From Clostridia bacterium (GTDB lineage: Bacteria > Bacillota > Clostridia > Oscillospirales > CAG-272), in NCBI GenBank assembly GCA_900767415.1, contig CAAFYZ010000046.1, positions 1 through 35,381 of the forward strand: a DNA stretch of 35,381 bases, written 5' to 3'. Every line of letters starts with the position of its first letter. Position 1 is the stretch's first letter. The position numbers and the translations under genes were made by a program. The notes under the pieces are model-generated. The model worked only from the letters and a program-made list of their open reading frames with translations, made no database searches and was not told the origin of the DNA. Shown here one piece after another: positions 7,638 to 16,190 of the stretch.

Positions 7638-8556
7638 ATTTTTCGGGACAGCGGAGGAACAGGGAGACCCAGTCGTTTTCCGTGAGTTCTTTGACGAAGG
7701 TATAGCCGAGTGCCGTCGCGGCGGCGCGCACGTCCTCTTTGCGGGGCGCGATGATACCGGAGAGGATCACCGGTGCGCCGGGCTTCATATAAGAAGGAAG
7801 ATCGGGGAGCATCCGCAGAATAATATCCGCCACGATGTTCGCGGTGCAGAAATCGTAAGGTTGCGTGCGGTCCACGTCCGCGAGCAGGTCGGAGACGTCG
7901 GTATGAATGTTGTGACAGCCGTCCGCCTCCGCATTTTCCCGCGCCACCTTGACGGCGAGGGGGTCGATGTCGTAGGCATAGACTTCGCTCGCCCCGAGTT
8001 TCGAGGCGGCGATGGCGAGGATCCCCGAGCCGGTGCCGATATCCAGCACCCGTGCGCCCGTGAGCGGCTCGTTTTGCATGAGACGCATGACGAGCCGCGT
8101 CGTCTCGTGCGTCCCGGTGCCGAACGCCATGCCGGGATCCATGCGGATGACGACCTCTCCCTCTTTTGCGTCGTAGTCTTCCCATGCCGGGACGACCGTA
8201 ATGCGTCCGAGAGGGATCGGGTGATAGTATTGTTTCCAGTTCTCCGCCCAGTCGTCTTCCTTTACGTTTTCGCAGGCGACGCCGACGGCAAGACCGATCG
8301 CACCGAACCGCTCGCGCAGAAAGCCGAGCACCTCGGCGGGATGCCGCTCGGGCGGGATGAAGACCGAGACAGCGACCTTCGTGCGGTCGGCGTTCAGGAT
8401 CGTGTCGTCCACCAGCTCACCGTACATTCCGTTCAGAGAAAAGTCGCTGTAATCTTCGATCAGAAGTCCGTTGTCCGCCATGCTCATCACGGCAGAAATC
8501 TCTTCGAGATCTTCCACACCGCCTCGCGCGGTGATCTTTGTCCATTCGCCTTCCAT
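7636..8556 (-). CDS. prmA: Ribosomal protein L11 methyltransferase
   Basis: PrmA trimethylates ribosomal protein L11 using SAM. From the ATG at 8556 the protein is 306 aa. This start was chosen because AAAGGAG ends 4 bp upstream; an in-frame ATG at 8592 overlaps the end of ribF and lacks a good site. The N-terminal substrate-recognition domain is followed by a linker with GMAFGTGTHETTRL, the diagnostic PrmA block. The Rossmann-fold motif I is VLDIGTGSGILAIAA, and motif IV is ANIVADII. It lies 16 bp after ribF in the same transcript. Confidence 0.96.
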   Translation of the reverse strand: MEGEWTKITARGGVEDLEEISAVMSMADNGLLIEDYSDFSLNGMYGELVDDTILNADRTKVAVSVFIPPERHPAEVLGFLRERFGAIGLAVGVACENVKEDDWAENWKQYYHPIPLGRITVVPAWEDYDAKEGEVVIRMDPGMAFGTGTHETTRLVMRLMQNEPLTGARVLDIGTGSGILAIAASKLGASEVYAYDIDPLAVKVARENAEADGCHNIHTDVSDLLADVDRTQPYDFCTANIVADIILRMLPDLPSYMKPGAPVILSGIIAPRKEDVRAAATALGYTFVKELTENDWVSLFLRCPEK

Positions 8557-8572
8557 GGGTTCTCCTTTGACA

Positions 8573-9457
8573 TTATATCGCGTTTTTGTCAACTTCTATT
8601 TGCTTTTTCAACTCTTCTTCGGAAGAAAATCGCTTTTCGTCCCGCAAAAATCCGCGGAGCGTAACGGTCAGAGTCTTGCCGTACAGATCGCCGGAATATC
8701 CCTTGATCCACGTTTCGTAGTCCACGCGTCCGTCGTGATCGACGGTCGGGCGCACCCCGATGTTGGTAAGGGCGGGATATTTCTCGCATCCGATCTCCGC
8801 CTCGGTACGCCAGACACCGCGGCGGGGGATCGCATATCCTGCGGGCGGCACCTGATTGACGGTCGGGAAGCCGAGAGTGCGTCCGAGTGCCTTCCCGTGC
8901 AGGACGGGGAGAGACCAGCGGACGGGACGGCACAGCATCGCTTCGGCGTCCCGGAGGTCGCCGCTTGCGAGTGCCTCGCGGATGCGGGAAGAGCTGATCG
9001 GTGCGCCCCGATAGAGGACGGCGTCGGTGACGACGGCGTCCCGTCCCGCCTCCCGCATGAGACGGCAGAGGAGGGCGGCGTCTCCCGCGGCGCGGTAGCC
9101 GAAACGGTAATTGAACCCCGACACGGCGATCGCGGTGTGAAAATGCCCGATCAGCACCTCCCGCACGAACGCCTCGGGAGACATCGTGCATACGTCGCCG
9201 AACGGGAGGAAGATCACCTCGTCCGCTCCCGCCGCACGGAGAAGTGCCTCTCGCTCCGCCTTCCCGGTCAGGAGGGCGGGCGGGTGCGGCAGACTCTCGG
9301 GGAGAAAGGTGAGCGCGATCAGTTTCAGCCCGTTTTCTTCGGCGAGCCGCTTGCCTTCGCCGATCAGTGCGGCGTGTCCCGCGTGCACACCGTCAAAATT
9401 GCCGAGTGCCGTCACACAGGGGCGGCACCCGTCGCAGGAAGAAGGGATATCTTCCAT
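8573..9457 (-). CDS. ribF: Bifunctional riboflavin kinase / FAD synthetase
   Basis: This enzyme phosphorylates riboflavin to FMN and adenylates FMN to FAD. From the ATG at 9457 it is 294 aa, close to the family norm. That start has AAAGGAG upstream and sits just behind a consensus promoter; longer upstream starts would run over the promoter. The N-terminal nucleotidyltransferase domain shows LGNFDGVHAGH and ISSSRIREAL. The C-terminal kinase domain shows GRTLGFPTVN and the NIGVRPT block. It is the first gene of the ribF-prmA-rsmE operon. Confidence 0.96.
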   Translation of the reverse strand: MEDIPSSCDGCRPCVTALGNFDGVHAGHAALIGEGKRLAEENGLKLIALTFLPESLPHPPALLTGKAEREALLRAAGADEVIFLPFGDVCTMSPEAFVREVLIGHFHTAIAVSGFNYRFGYRAAGDAALLCRLMREAGRDAVVTDAVLYRGAPISSSRIREALASGDLRDAEAMLCRPVRWSLPVLHGKALGRTLGFPTVNQVPPAGYAIPRRGVWRTEAEIGCEKYPALTNIGVRPTVDHDGRVDYETWIKGYSGDLYGKTLTVTLRGFLRDEKRFSSEEELKKQIEVDKNAI

Positions 9458-9490
9458 CTCGCGTCTCCTTTCGGAATTTTCAATAGTACC

Positions 9491-9519
9491 ATTATACAAT
9501 GGAAAGAGGAAAATGTCAA
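9491..9519 (-). promoter_or_regulatory. Consensus sigma-A promoter for ribF-prmA-rsmE
   Basis: On the minus strand TTGACA (9514-9519) and TATAAT (9491-9496) are perfect hexamers separated by 17 bp. They lie about 35 bp before the ribF start. Confidence 0.9.
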
Positions 9520-9623
9520 CCGCGCCGCCGAAATTCCTTCTCAAAGGAAGGAAAAGAAAAAATGCGTTTTGCAAAACTTCAAAAACCTCTTTTCTCTTTC
9601 TTTCCGCCGCGAAAAAAGAAAAA

Positions 9624-9652
9624 TTGACAAACACGTGAAAATGTGCTAAAAT
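9624..9652 (+). promoter_or_regulatory. Sigma-A promoter for the MFS transporter operon
   Basis: TTGACA (9624-9629) and TAAAAT (9647-9652) are 17 bp apart. A small inverted repeat (ATACC, TTTC, GGTAT; 9651-9664) overlaps the end of the -10 box and could be an operator. Confidence 0.85.
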
Positions 9653-9696
9653 ACCTTTCGGTATCCGAATCTATGAAAACGGAAAGGAACACCCGA

Positions 9697-10968
9697 ATGA
9701 AACTCAACTACAAACGCACGATTCTCGTCGGCTTCGCCTTTTTTCTGATCTCGGCATTCTGGCAGGCATACGACACCATCGTCCCCCTGCTTCTGAAAGG
9801 GAAATACGGGATCAACGAGGAGGCACTCTCCGGATTTATCATGTCGCTCGACAACATTCTTGCCGTTGTCCTGCTGCCCCTCTTCGGCGCGCTCTCCGAC
9901 CGCACGTCCACCCGTTTCGGCAGACGGACGCCCTTCATCGTCTGCGGCACGGTCGCGGCGGCGGTGATGTTCTCGATCCTCGGGATTATCGGCGACCTTT
10001 GGCTCTTTATCGTTTTGCTTCTCGTCACGCTGCTTTCGATGGCGACCTTCCGTTCTCCCGCCGTAGCGCTCATGCCCGACGTCACGCCGAAGCCCCTGCG
10101 TTCCAAGGCGAACGCCGTGATCAACCTCATGGGGACGGCGGGCGGCATGATCGTTCTCGGTCTCGGCATCGTCTTCCGTACGAATGCGGAAGGGAAGACC
10201 GATTTTACCGCCTATCTTGCCTCCGTCTCTCTCGTCATGATCCTCGCCCTCGTCGTTTTCCTTCTTACCGTAAAGGAAAAAGTGTGGAGCGCGGAAGCGA
10301 AAGACGAGGATCGGAAAAATGAAGAGACGGTCGGTGCCCCGACCGAAAAGCATACCCTCTCCCGCGAAGAAAAAGTCTCGCTCGGTCTGATCCTCGCGTC
10401 GGTCGCCCTCTGGTATATCGGCTATAACGCCGTTACGTCGAAATTTACGGTCTATACGTCGTACGTCCTCGAAGGACTGCCCTATCAGGTTGCCCTTCTG
10501 ACGGCACAGGCGGCGGCGATCGTCGCTTTTATTCCCGTCGGACTTGTCGCATCGAAGATCGGGCGCAAGCGGACGATCCTCGCAGGCGTTGCTCTTCTTT
10601 GCGTCGCCTTCCTTTCTGCCTCCTTCATCACGATAGAGACACCCGCTTTTCTGATGTACGTTCTCTTCGCTCTCGCCGGGATCGGCTGGGCGACCATCAA
10701 CGTCAACTCCTTCCCGATGGTCGTGGAACTTTCTGGGCACAGAGACATCGGAAAGTATACGGGATATTACTACACCGCGTCTATGGCGGCACAGATCGTC
10801 ACCCCGATCCTTTCGGGCTTCCTTGTCGATCTGTTCGGCTGGTGGATCTTCTTCCCCTACGCCGCTTTCTTTGTCGCCTGCGCTTTCGTTACCATGCTGC
10901 TGACAAAACACGGAGATTCCCGCCCGGAGAAAAAGTCCGCGCTGGAAAGCTTCGATGTGGAAGATTAA
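9697..10968 (+). CDS. MFS transporter of the SLC45 / sugar-cation symporter type
   Basis: This is a 423 aa inner-membrane carrier with about 12 hydrophobic segments. After the second segment it has the MFS loop motif in the form DRTSTRFGRRTPFI, typical of SLC45-like and GPH-like sugar:cation symporters. A charged central loop (about residues 190-220) separates the two six-helix halves. The second half has its own SKIGRKRTIL loop. The ATG at 9697 was preferred over 9673 because GGAAAGG lies 9 bp ahead of it. It heads an operon with the phosphodiesterase and methyltransferase genes. The substrate is unknown; a sugar or glycoside is plausible. Confidence 0.88.
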   Translation: MKLNYKRTILVGFAFFLISAFWQAYDTIVPLLLKGKYGINEEALSGFIMSLDNILAVVLLPLFGALSDRTSTRFGRRTPFIVCGTVAAAVMFSILGIIGDLWLFIVLLLVTLLSMATFRSPAVALMPDVTPKPLRSKANAVINLMGTAGGMIVLGLGIVFRTNAEGKTDFTAYLASVSLVMILALVVFLLTVKEKVWSAEAKDEDRKNEETVGAPTEKHTLSREEKVSLGLILASVALWYIGYNAVTSKFTVYTSYVLEGLPYQVALLTAQAAAIVAFIPVGLVASKIGRKRTILAGVALLCVAFLSASFITIETPAFLMYVLFALAGIGWATINVNSFPMVVELSGHRDIGKYTGYYYTASMAAQIVTPILSGFLVDLFGWWIFFPYAAFFVACAFVTMLLTKHGDSRPEKKSALESFDVED

Positions 10969-10983
10969 CGGAGAGGCGAAACG

Positions 10984-11853
10984 ATGAATCCGATCCTTAT
11001 TCTGTTGCTTGTTATTCTCATTTTGTTTCTTCTTTTCCTCGTGGCGGTTCCGTTCCTCCTTTTTCCGGGGAGACGCCGCCGCGGGGTCGAAGAATTTTCA
11101 CGCGTCCTTTTCGCGCATCGCGGACTGCATGACGAGCGGCACGCGGAAAACTCGCTTTCCGCCTTCGCCCTTGCCGCAGAGCGCGGCTACGGGATCGAAC
11201 TGGACGTCAGACTTTCCGCGGACGGAGAACTCGTCGTCTTCCATGACGACACGACGGACAGAGTATGCGGCACGCCGGGACTTGTAAAAGACCGCACCGC
11301 AGCCGAGCTCGCCGCGCTCTCCCTTTCCGGGACGGAAGAGGGCATTCCCACCTTCCGTGCGGTGCTGGATCTTGTCGACGGGCGCGTTCCGCTTCTTGTA
11401 GAGATCAAGGAGGACGCTGGGGACAGTCGGGTCAGCGAAGCGACCGCAAGGATGCTCTCCTCCTATCACGGTCCGTTCGTGATCGAATCCTTCAATCCGC
11501 TCTCCCTTGCGAGAATCCGCCGTCTTATGCCGCAGGTGTATCGCGGACAGCTCTCCGACCGTTTCACAAGGGAAAAGCAGTACAGAAAGCCGATGTATCT
11601 CCTCTTGGAGATGTTCCTTCTGAACTTTCGTGCCCGCCCCGACTTTATCGCTTATCGTTTTGACGAGACGCGCTTTTTCCCTCTCAGACTTCTCAGGGCA
11701 CTGTATCCCCGCCCCCTGTTCGCCTATACCGTGAGAAGCGCGGAAGAAGAGAGTTTTTCCCGCGCCCGCGGTTTCGACACCGTGATTTTCGAGAACTATC
11801 TTCCGACGCCCGTCGCGTCGGACACACCGCACCACGATAAGGAATCCGTATGA
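10984..11853 (+). CDS. Membrane-anchored glycerophosphodiester phosphodiesterase
   Basis: This 289 aa enzyme would split glycerophosphodiesters into an alcohol and glycerol-3-phosphate. One N-terminal transmembrane segment (about residues 3-27) is followed by a basic stretch (PGRRRRG), so the catalytic domain may stay on the cytoplasmic side. The catalytic core is clear: FAHRGLHDE, ENSLSAF, GIELDVRLSADG with VFHDD, and LVEIK for metal binding. A GGAGAGG site precedes the ATG, 15 bp after the transporter. It overlaps the next gene by ATGA. It may recycle lipid headgroups, but the physiological substrate is not known. Confidence 0.93.
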   Translation: MNPILILLLVILILFLLFLVAVPFLLFPGRRRRGVEEFSRVLFAHRGLHDERHAENSLSAFALAAERGYGIELDVRLSADGELVVFHDDTTDRVCGTPGLVKDRTAAELAALSLSGTEEGIPTFRAVLDLVDGRVPLLVEIKEDAGDSRVSEATARMLSSYHGPFVIESFNPLSLARIRRLMPQVYRGQLSDRFTREKQYRKPMYLLLEMFLLNFRARPDFIAYRFDETRFFPLRLLRALYPRPLFAYTVRSAEEESFSRARGFDTVIFENYLPTPVASDTPHHDKESV

Positions 11854-12986
11854 AATTACAGTTGGTTGCCACCTGCCTCTTCGGACTGGAACATCTGCTC
11901 GGCGAGGAGATCGAAGCGCTCGGTTACGAGCGGATCTCCACGATCGACGGGCGTGTTACTTTTGCCGCGGACGCGGAGGGCGTTGCTCTTGCAAACATTT
12001 TTCTGCGCTACGCCGAGCGCGTGTATATCCGCGTCGGCACTTTTCACGCCGAGACGTTCGACGAACTGTTTGAAGGCACGCGCGCTTTGCCGTGGGACGC
12101 CTTCATCGGCAGGGAAGACGCTTTCCCCGTCAAGGGACATTCGATCAAGTCCCGTCTGACTTCCGTCCCCGATTGCCAATCCATCGTGAAAAAGGCGATC
12201 GTCACCTCGCTTGACAGCGTATACGGCATGACGAGATTCCCCGAGACGGGCGTGAAGTATCAGATCGAGTTTTTCCTCCTCGGTGACGAGGCAACGCTGA
12301 TGATCGACACCTCGGGCGTCCCGCTGCATAAGCGCGGATACCGCCCGGAAGCGAACGCCGCGCCGATCCGCGAGACGCTTGCCGCCGCCATTGCGACGAT
12401 CTCCCGCCCGCGGGAGGAGGTGCTCTTCTGGGACCCCATGTGCGGCAGCGGTACGATCGCCGTCGAGGCGGCGATGCTCATGAACCGTATCGCCCCCGGC
12501 AAGCGGCGTTCGTTTGCCGCCGAGGCGTTTCCTTTTGTCGGAGAAGCACTCTTCCGCCGTGCGAGAGAAGAGGCGGAAGAAGGGGAGATCCGTTCCCCCT
12601 TCGAAGTGTACGCCTCGGACATCGACCCCGCGGCGGTGGAACTCACCATCAAAAGTGCGAAGCGCGCGGGCGTCAATCACGCGATCCGTGCCTTCCGCGC
12701 CGACTGCAGAAAAATATCCGCACCCGGCAGACGGGGGACGATCGTTACCAATCCTCCGTACGGAGAACGCCTGATGACCCCGCATGAGGCGGAAGAACTA
12801 TATCGGCAGATGGGCGCGCACTTTCGCTCCCTTGCCCCGTGGCAGGTCTATGTCATCACCTCTCATCCGGACTTCGAGCGTCTGTACGGGAAGCGTGCCG
12901 ATAAAGTAAGAAAACTCTATAACGGCATGATCCCCTGTTACCTCTATCAGTATTTCAAAAACGAAAAACCGAAGTTCGGTAAATAA
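11850..12986 (+). CDS. THUMP-domain RNA methyltransferase, RlmL/YpsC type
   Basis: This class I SAM-dependent RNA methyltransferase has 378 aa. The N-terminal region (about residues 1-160) matches the ferredoxin-like plus THUMP module that recognises structured RNA. The Rossmann domain has motif I DPMCGSGTIAVEAA and the N6/N2 amino-methyltransferase motif IV TNPPYGERL. Related proteins include the N-terminal half of RlmL, which methylates G2445 of 23S rRNA, and B. subtilis YpsC. The start ATG overlaps the upstream stop by ATGA, which implies coupled translation. A terminator follows. The exact target base is inferred from family only. Confidence 0.92.
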   Translation: MKLQLVATCLFGLEHLLGEEIEALGYERISTIDGRVTFAADAEGVALANIFLRYAERVYIRVGTFHAETFDELFEGTRALPWDAFIGREDAFPVKGHSIKSRLTSVPDCQSIVKKAIVTSLDSVYGMTRFPETGVKYQIEFFLLGDEATLMIDTSGVPLHKRGYRPEANAAPIRETLAAAIATISRPREEVLFWDPMCGSGTIAVEAAMLMNRIAPGKRRSFAAEAFPFVGEALFRRAREEAEEGEIRSPFEVYASDIDPAAVELTIKSAKRAGVNHAIRAFRADCRKISAPGRRGTIVTNPPYGERLMTPHEAEELYRQMGAHFRSLAPWQVYVITSHPDFERLYGKRADKVRKLYNGMIPCYLYQYFKNEKPKFGK

Positions 12987-13004
12987 TTCTTTGCATTTTA
13001 TCTT

Positions 13005-13054
13005 AAAAGCAACCGCCCGAAAAGAAAAATCGGGGACGGTTGCTTTTCGTTTTT
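13005..13054 (+). terminator. Intrinsic terminator after the MFS-GDPD-methyltransferase operon
   Basis: AAAAGCAACCG and CCCGA on the left pair with TCGGG and CGGTTGCTTTT on the right, across a short A-rich loop. The hairpin is followed by CGTTTTT. It lies about 20 bp after the methyltransferase stop codon. Confidence 0.85.
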
Positions 13055-13275
13055 GCAAAAGACGCAAGACGAAACGAAGGGCAGAGATCGAGCGGCGCAG
13101 ATACCGTTTTCCTTCCGCCGCCGTCCTCTCCGATAAAGATTTGCGAAGGAAAAAGAAGCGGGGCGGCAGAGGGTTTTCACACGGCGGAGTAAAATAATGT
13201 GCCTTCGCACATTGTGTGCCGTTTGTGTCGAAAGTTTGTGGATCCCGTAAATTCTTTTGCATTGTAAAGTTTTTG
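13055..13275. other. Intergenic stretch without a recognised gene
   Basis: No convincing coding sequence is present on either strand between the terminator and the fak-operon promoter. Two inverted repeats are visible. One is TTTTCCTTC paired with GAAGGAAAA over a loop of about 30 nt. The other is AATGTGC (13196-13202) paired with GCACATT (13207-13213) over a 4-nt loop, about 60 bp before the promoter, which could be an operator. Short open frames here look like chance products. Confidence 0.5.
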
Positions 13276-13304
13276 TTGACTTGCGTCATATTTTGTGGTA
13301 TACT
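13276..13304 (+). promoter_or_regulatory. Sigma-A promoter for the fak-plsX-acp operon
   Basis: TTGACT (13276-13281) and TATACT (13299-13304) have a 17 bp spacer. This is the only clear promoter ahead of the small Xre-like gene and the genes that follow it to the terminator at 19159. Confidence 0.8.
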
Positions 13305-13340
13305 GTGTCATGGAATGTTCACAGAAAGGAAGGGATTCCC

Positions 13341-13580
13341 GTGAAAACGATGTCTTCGGCGACAAAGCAGATCTCCTACGATAAACTCTGGACACTTTTG
13401 ACCGAGATGAAAATGAAGAAGAAGGATCTGCAGGAAAAAACGAATTTAAGTTCCGCCGTGATAGCGAAACTCGGGAAGAATCTGCCGGTTCACCTTGTGA
13501 CGTTGGTGAAGATCTGTGAGGTCCTCCACTGTAATCTTTTCGATATCGTGGAACTGAAACAGCCCAAAGCGGTAAACTGA
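13341..13580 (+). CDS. Small Xre/Cro-like helix-turn-helix protein
   Basis: This 79 aa protein is almost entirely one Cro/CI-type helix-turn-helix domain of the HTH_26 kind: YDKLWTLLTEMKMKKKDL, then the recognition-helix region TNLSSAVIAKLGKN, ending VLHCNLFDIVEL. The GTG start at 13341 was chosen because AGGAAGG lies 7 bp upstream; the ATG at 13350 is the alternative. It is the first gene after the promoter and 15 bp ahead of the kinase gene, so it may autoregulate the operon. Its DNA target is unknown. Confidence 0.85.
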   Translation: MKTMSSATKQISYDKLWTLLTEMKMKKKDLQEKTNLSSAVIAKLGKNLPVHLVTLVKICEVLHCNLFDIVELKQPKAVN

Positions 13581-13595
13581 ACCTTCGGAGGTTTT

Positions 13596-15275
13596 ATGCA
13601 GACTACGACCATCGGCGGCAGAGAATTCGCCGAGATGCTGCGGGGCGGCGCGAGCAAACTCGCCGTACACCGCACGGATGTCAATGACCTGAATGTTTTT
13701 CCCATTCCCGACGGCGATACGGGCGACAATATGCTGATGACGTTCGGCTCGGGTGCCGAAGCGGCAAAGGACGCCGGAGAACGCCTCGCCGAGAAGGCGG
13801 GCGCCGCCGCACGCGGGATGCTTCTCGGAGCGAGAGGGAATTCCGGGGTCATTCTTTCAAGAATCTTTTCGGGAATCACCAAAGAATTTTCCGAGCTTGA
13901 CAGCGCGGAATACACCGACCTTACCCGCGGAATGAGCGCGGGCGTAGACGAGGCGTACGGTGCTGTCACCGTCCCCGTCGAGGGGACGATCCTGACCGTC
14001 TTCCGCGACGCCGTCACGTATGCGAACGGACGCGCGGCAGAACACCGCGGCGACATCAACGCCTATTTTGACGATCTTCTTGCGGAGATGGGTCGCTCGC
14101 TCGAGCGGACGCCGACGCTCCTGCCCGTTCTTTCGGAGGCGGGCGTTGTCGACAGCGGCGGTGCGGGACTTCTCTATATCTTTGAAGGGATGCGCGACGC
14201 GCTTCTCGGCGAGATCGACGCGCACGCGGCGGATTCCGCCGTCGTAAACGGTGCGGGGGGAGCACCCGACCTCTCTCTTTTCGGACCCGACAGCACCCTG
14301 GACTACGGATACTGTACCGAATTTCTTCTCCGCCTGCAGAGTGCGAAGACCGACATCGACGCTTTCAGCGCGGACGCTCTGGCGAAGGAGCTCGGCGCGC
14401 TCGGCGGCGAGAGCATCGTCGCCTTCCGGGAAGACAGCATCGTCAAGGTGCACGTGCATACGCTCCGCCCGGGCGAGATTTTATCCTACTGTCAGAGATA
14501 CGGGGAATTTCTCACGCTGAAAATCGAGAACATGACCCTGCAGCACCACAGTGCGGCAGAGCGCGGGAACAACGCGCAGGCGATACTTGCGAAAAGCGGG
14601 GCAAAGAAGAAAAAGAAAAAGACCGGCACGGTCGCCGTCGCCGCGGGCGCGGGGCTCCGCGAGACCTTTCTCTCTCTCGGAACCGACGCCGTCGTGGACG
14701 GCGGACAGAGTATGAATCCTTCCGCGGCGGATTTTCTTGCCGCATTCCGTGAGGCGAATGCCGAGAGGATCTTCGTCTTCCCGAACAACGGGAACGTCAT
14801 TCTCACGGCGCGGCAGGCGGCAGAACTTTGTCGGGACGCCGAAGTCTTCGTGATTCCGACGCACACCGTCGGAGAGGGATATATCGCCCTTTCCATGATG
14901 GATTCCGAAGGGACGAGCGAAGAGATCGTCGCCTCCGCGACCGAGACCGCCGCCGCGGTCATCACCGGCTGTGTTTCCCGCGCCAGCCGTGATGCGGACG
15001 CCGGAGAGGTCAGCGTTCACAGCGGAGATTTCATCGGCTTCGTCGGAGATGGGATCCGTACCGACAGCGAAACGCGCAACGGCGCGGCTCTTGCCCTCGC
15101 CGCCACGCTCCCCGTGGATTCCTGCGGTGCCGTACTGCTCCTTGTCGGCGCGGACGCCCCCGACGCCGAGGCAAAAGAACTTTATCGCGCACTTGAGAGT
15201 GCATATCCTCACACAGAATTCATTATGATCGACGGCGGTCAGCCGGTGTATGATTATATGATGGTTTTGGAATAA
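13596..15275 (+). CDS. DAK2-domain fatty-acid kinase-like protein (FakA/YloV)
   Basis: This 559 aa protein matches the FakA layout. An N-terminal DAK2 ATP-binding domain (about residues 1-200) shows IPDGDTGDNMLMT, RGNSGVILSRI and VDSGGAGLLYI. A middle domain contains a histidine-rich stretch (VKVHVHTL). The C-terminal part (about 340-559) has the FPNNGNVILTA and IPTHTVGEGYIAL blocks. In S. aureus FakA phosphorylates fatty acids held by FakB to give acyl-phosphate for phospholipid synthesis. A basic linker rich in lysine sits near residue 335. GGAGG precedes the ATG. The next gene is a DegV/FakB-type protein, as expected for the partner. Confidence 0.92.
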   Translation: MQTTTIGGREFAEMLRGGASKLAVHRTDVNDLNVFPIPDGDTGDNMLMTFGSGAEAAKDAGERLAEKAGAAARGMLLGARGNSGVILSRIFSGITKEFSELDSAEYTDLTRGMSAGVDEAYGAVTVPVEGTILTVFRDAVTYANGRAAEHRGDINAYFDDLLAEMGRSLERTPTLLPVLSEAGVVDSGGAGLLYIFEGMRDALLGEIDAHAADSAVVNGAGGAPDLSLFGPDSTLDYGYCTEFLLRLQSAKTDIDAFSADALAKELGALGGESIVAFREDSIVKVHVHTLRPGEILSYCQRYGEFLTLKIENMTLQHHSAAERGNNAQAILAKSGAKKKKKKTGTVAVAAGAGLRETFLSLGTDAVVDGGQSMNPSAADFLAAFREANAERIFVFPNNGNVILTARQAAELCRDAEVFVIPTHTVGEGYIALSMMDSEGTSEEIVASATETAAAVITGCVSRASRDADAGEVSVHSGDFIGFVGDGIRTDSETRNGAALALAATLPVDSCGAVLLLVGADAPDAEAKELYRALESAYPHTEFIMIDGGQPVYDYMMVLE

Positions 15276-15296
15276 AAGAAAGGATTCTGAGAAGAA

Positions 15297-16163
15297 ATGC
15301 TTACATTATTCACCGATACCGACAACGACGTTACGCCGAGACTGGCGAGAGAATACGGGTATCGCCTGATCAGTATGCCGTATTCCATCGACGGCGTTAC
15401 CGTTTTTCCGTATGAAGACGGCGACGACTTCGATATGAAGAGTTTTTATGCGAAACTGCGCGCCGGCACGATTCCGACGACGAGCGGACTGTCTGCCGAG
15501 CGGTATAAACAATATTTCCGTCCCGAGTTCGAAAAAGGGAACGATATTCTCTACGTTCATTTTTCCGCCGCCATGTCGGGCACTTTCGACGCCATGCGCG
15601 AGGCACTTGCCGACCTTCTGAAAGAATTCCCCGAGCGTAAATTCTACGGCGTGGATACCAAGGGTATCACCATCGTCGCCTATCTTGTCGCCCGCGAGAT
15701 CGGTGATATGTTCCTCGCGGGGAAGACGGTGGACGAGGTCATGGCGTGGGCGGATCGCGAGATCGACTGCTTCTCCCAGTACTTCTTCGCCGACGATCTG
15801 AAGTTTTTCCGTCGGAGCGGAAGAGTGAACGGCATCTCCGCCACGATGGGCACCCTGCTCGGTATCCGCCCGATCATTTATATGGACGCCGACGGGAAAA
15901 TGGTCAGCCACTCCAAGGAGCGGGGCAGAGAACACGCTCTTGCCCGCCTTGTCTCCTTCATGGAAGAGAGGGGGGACGACATCGCCTCGCACCGCGTCAT
16001 CATCGGACACACCGACGCGCCCGAACTTGCCGCCACGCTGGAAGAGATGATCCGCGCCCGCTTCGGCGACCTGAACATCGAGGTGCTCTGCACGAACCCG
16101 ACGGCGGGTGCTCACTGCGGACCGAACGGAGTCGGCGTCGCCTTCCATTCCAAGCACAGATAA
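15297..16163 (+). CDS. DegV-family fatty-acid-binding protein (FakB-like)
   Basis: This 288 aa protein has the DegV fold signatures: TDTDNDVTP near the N-terminus, TTSGLSAERY, the SAAMSGTFDAM segment with the ligand-binding serine, FFRRSGRVN, LLGIRPIIYMD, and a C-terminal AGAHCGPNGVGVAF with the ligand-binding histidine. FakB proteins extract a fatty acid from the membrane and present it to FakA for phosphorylation. The usual GGRI is SGRV here, a small departure. It lies 21 bp after the FakA-like gene with AAAGGA upstream. The fatty-acid preference cannot be read from sequence. Confidence 0.92.
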   Translation: MLTLFTDTDNDVTPRLAREYGYRLISMPYSIDGVTVFPYEDGDDFDMKSFYAKLRAGTIPTTSGLSAERYKQYFRPEFEKGNDILYVHFSAAMSGTFDAMREALADLLKEFPERKFYGVDTKGITIVAYLVAREIGDMFLAGKTVDEVMAWADREIDCFSQYFFADDLKFFRRSGRVNGISATMGTLLGIRPIIYMDADGKMVSHSKERGREHALARLVSFMEERGDDIASHRVIIGHTDAPELAATLEEMIRARFGDLNIEVLCTNPTAGAHCGPNGVGVAFHSKHR

Positions 16164-16190
16164 TCTAAAAAGAAAAGAGTTGTTTACATA

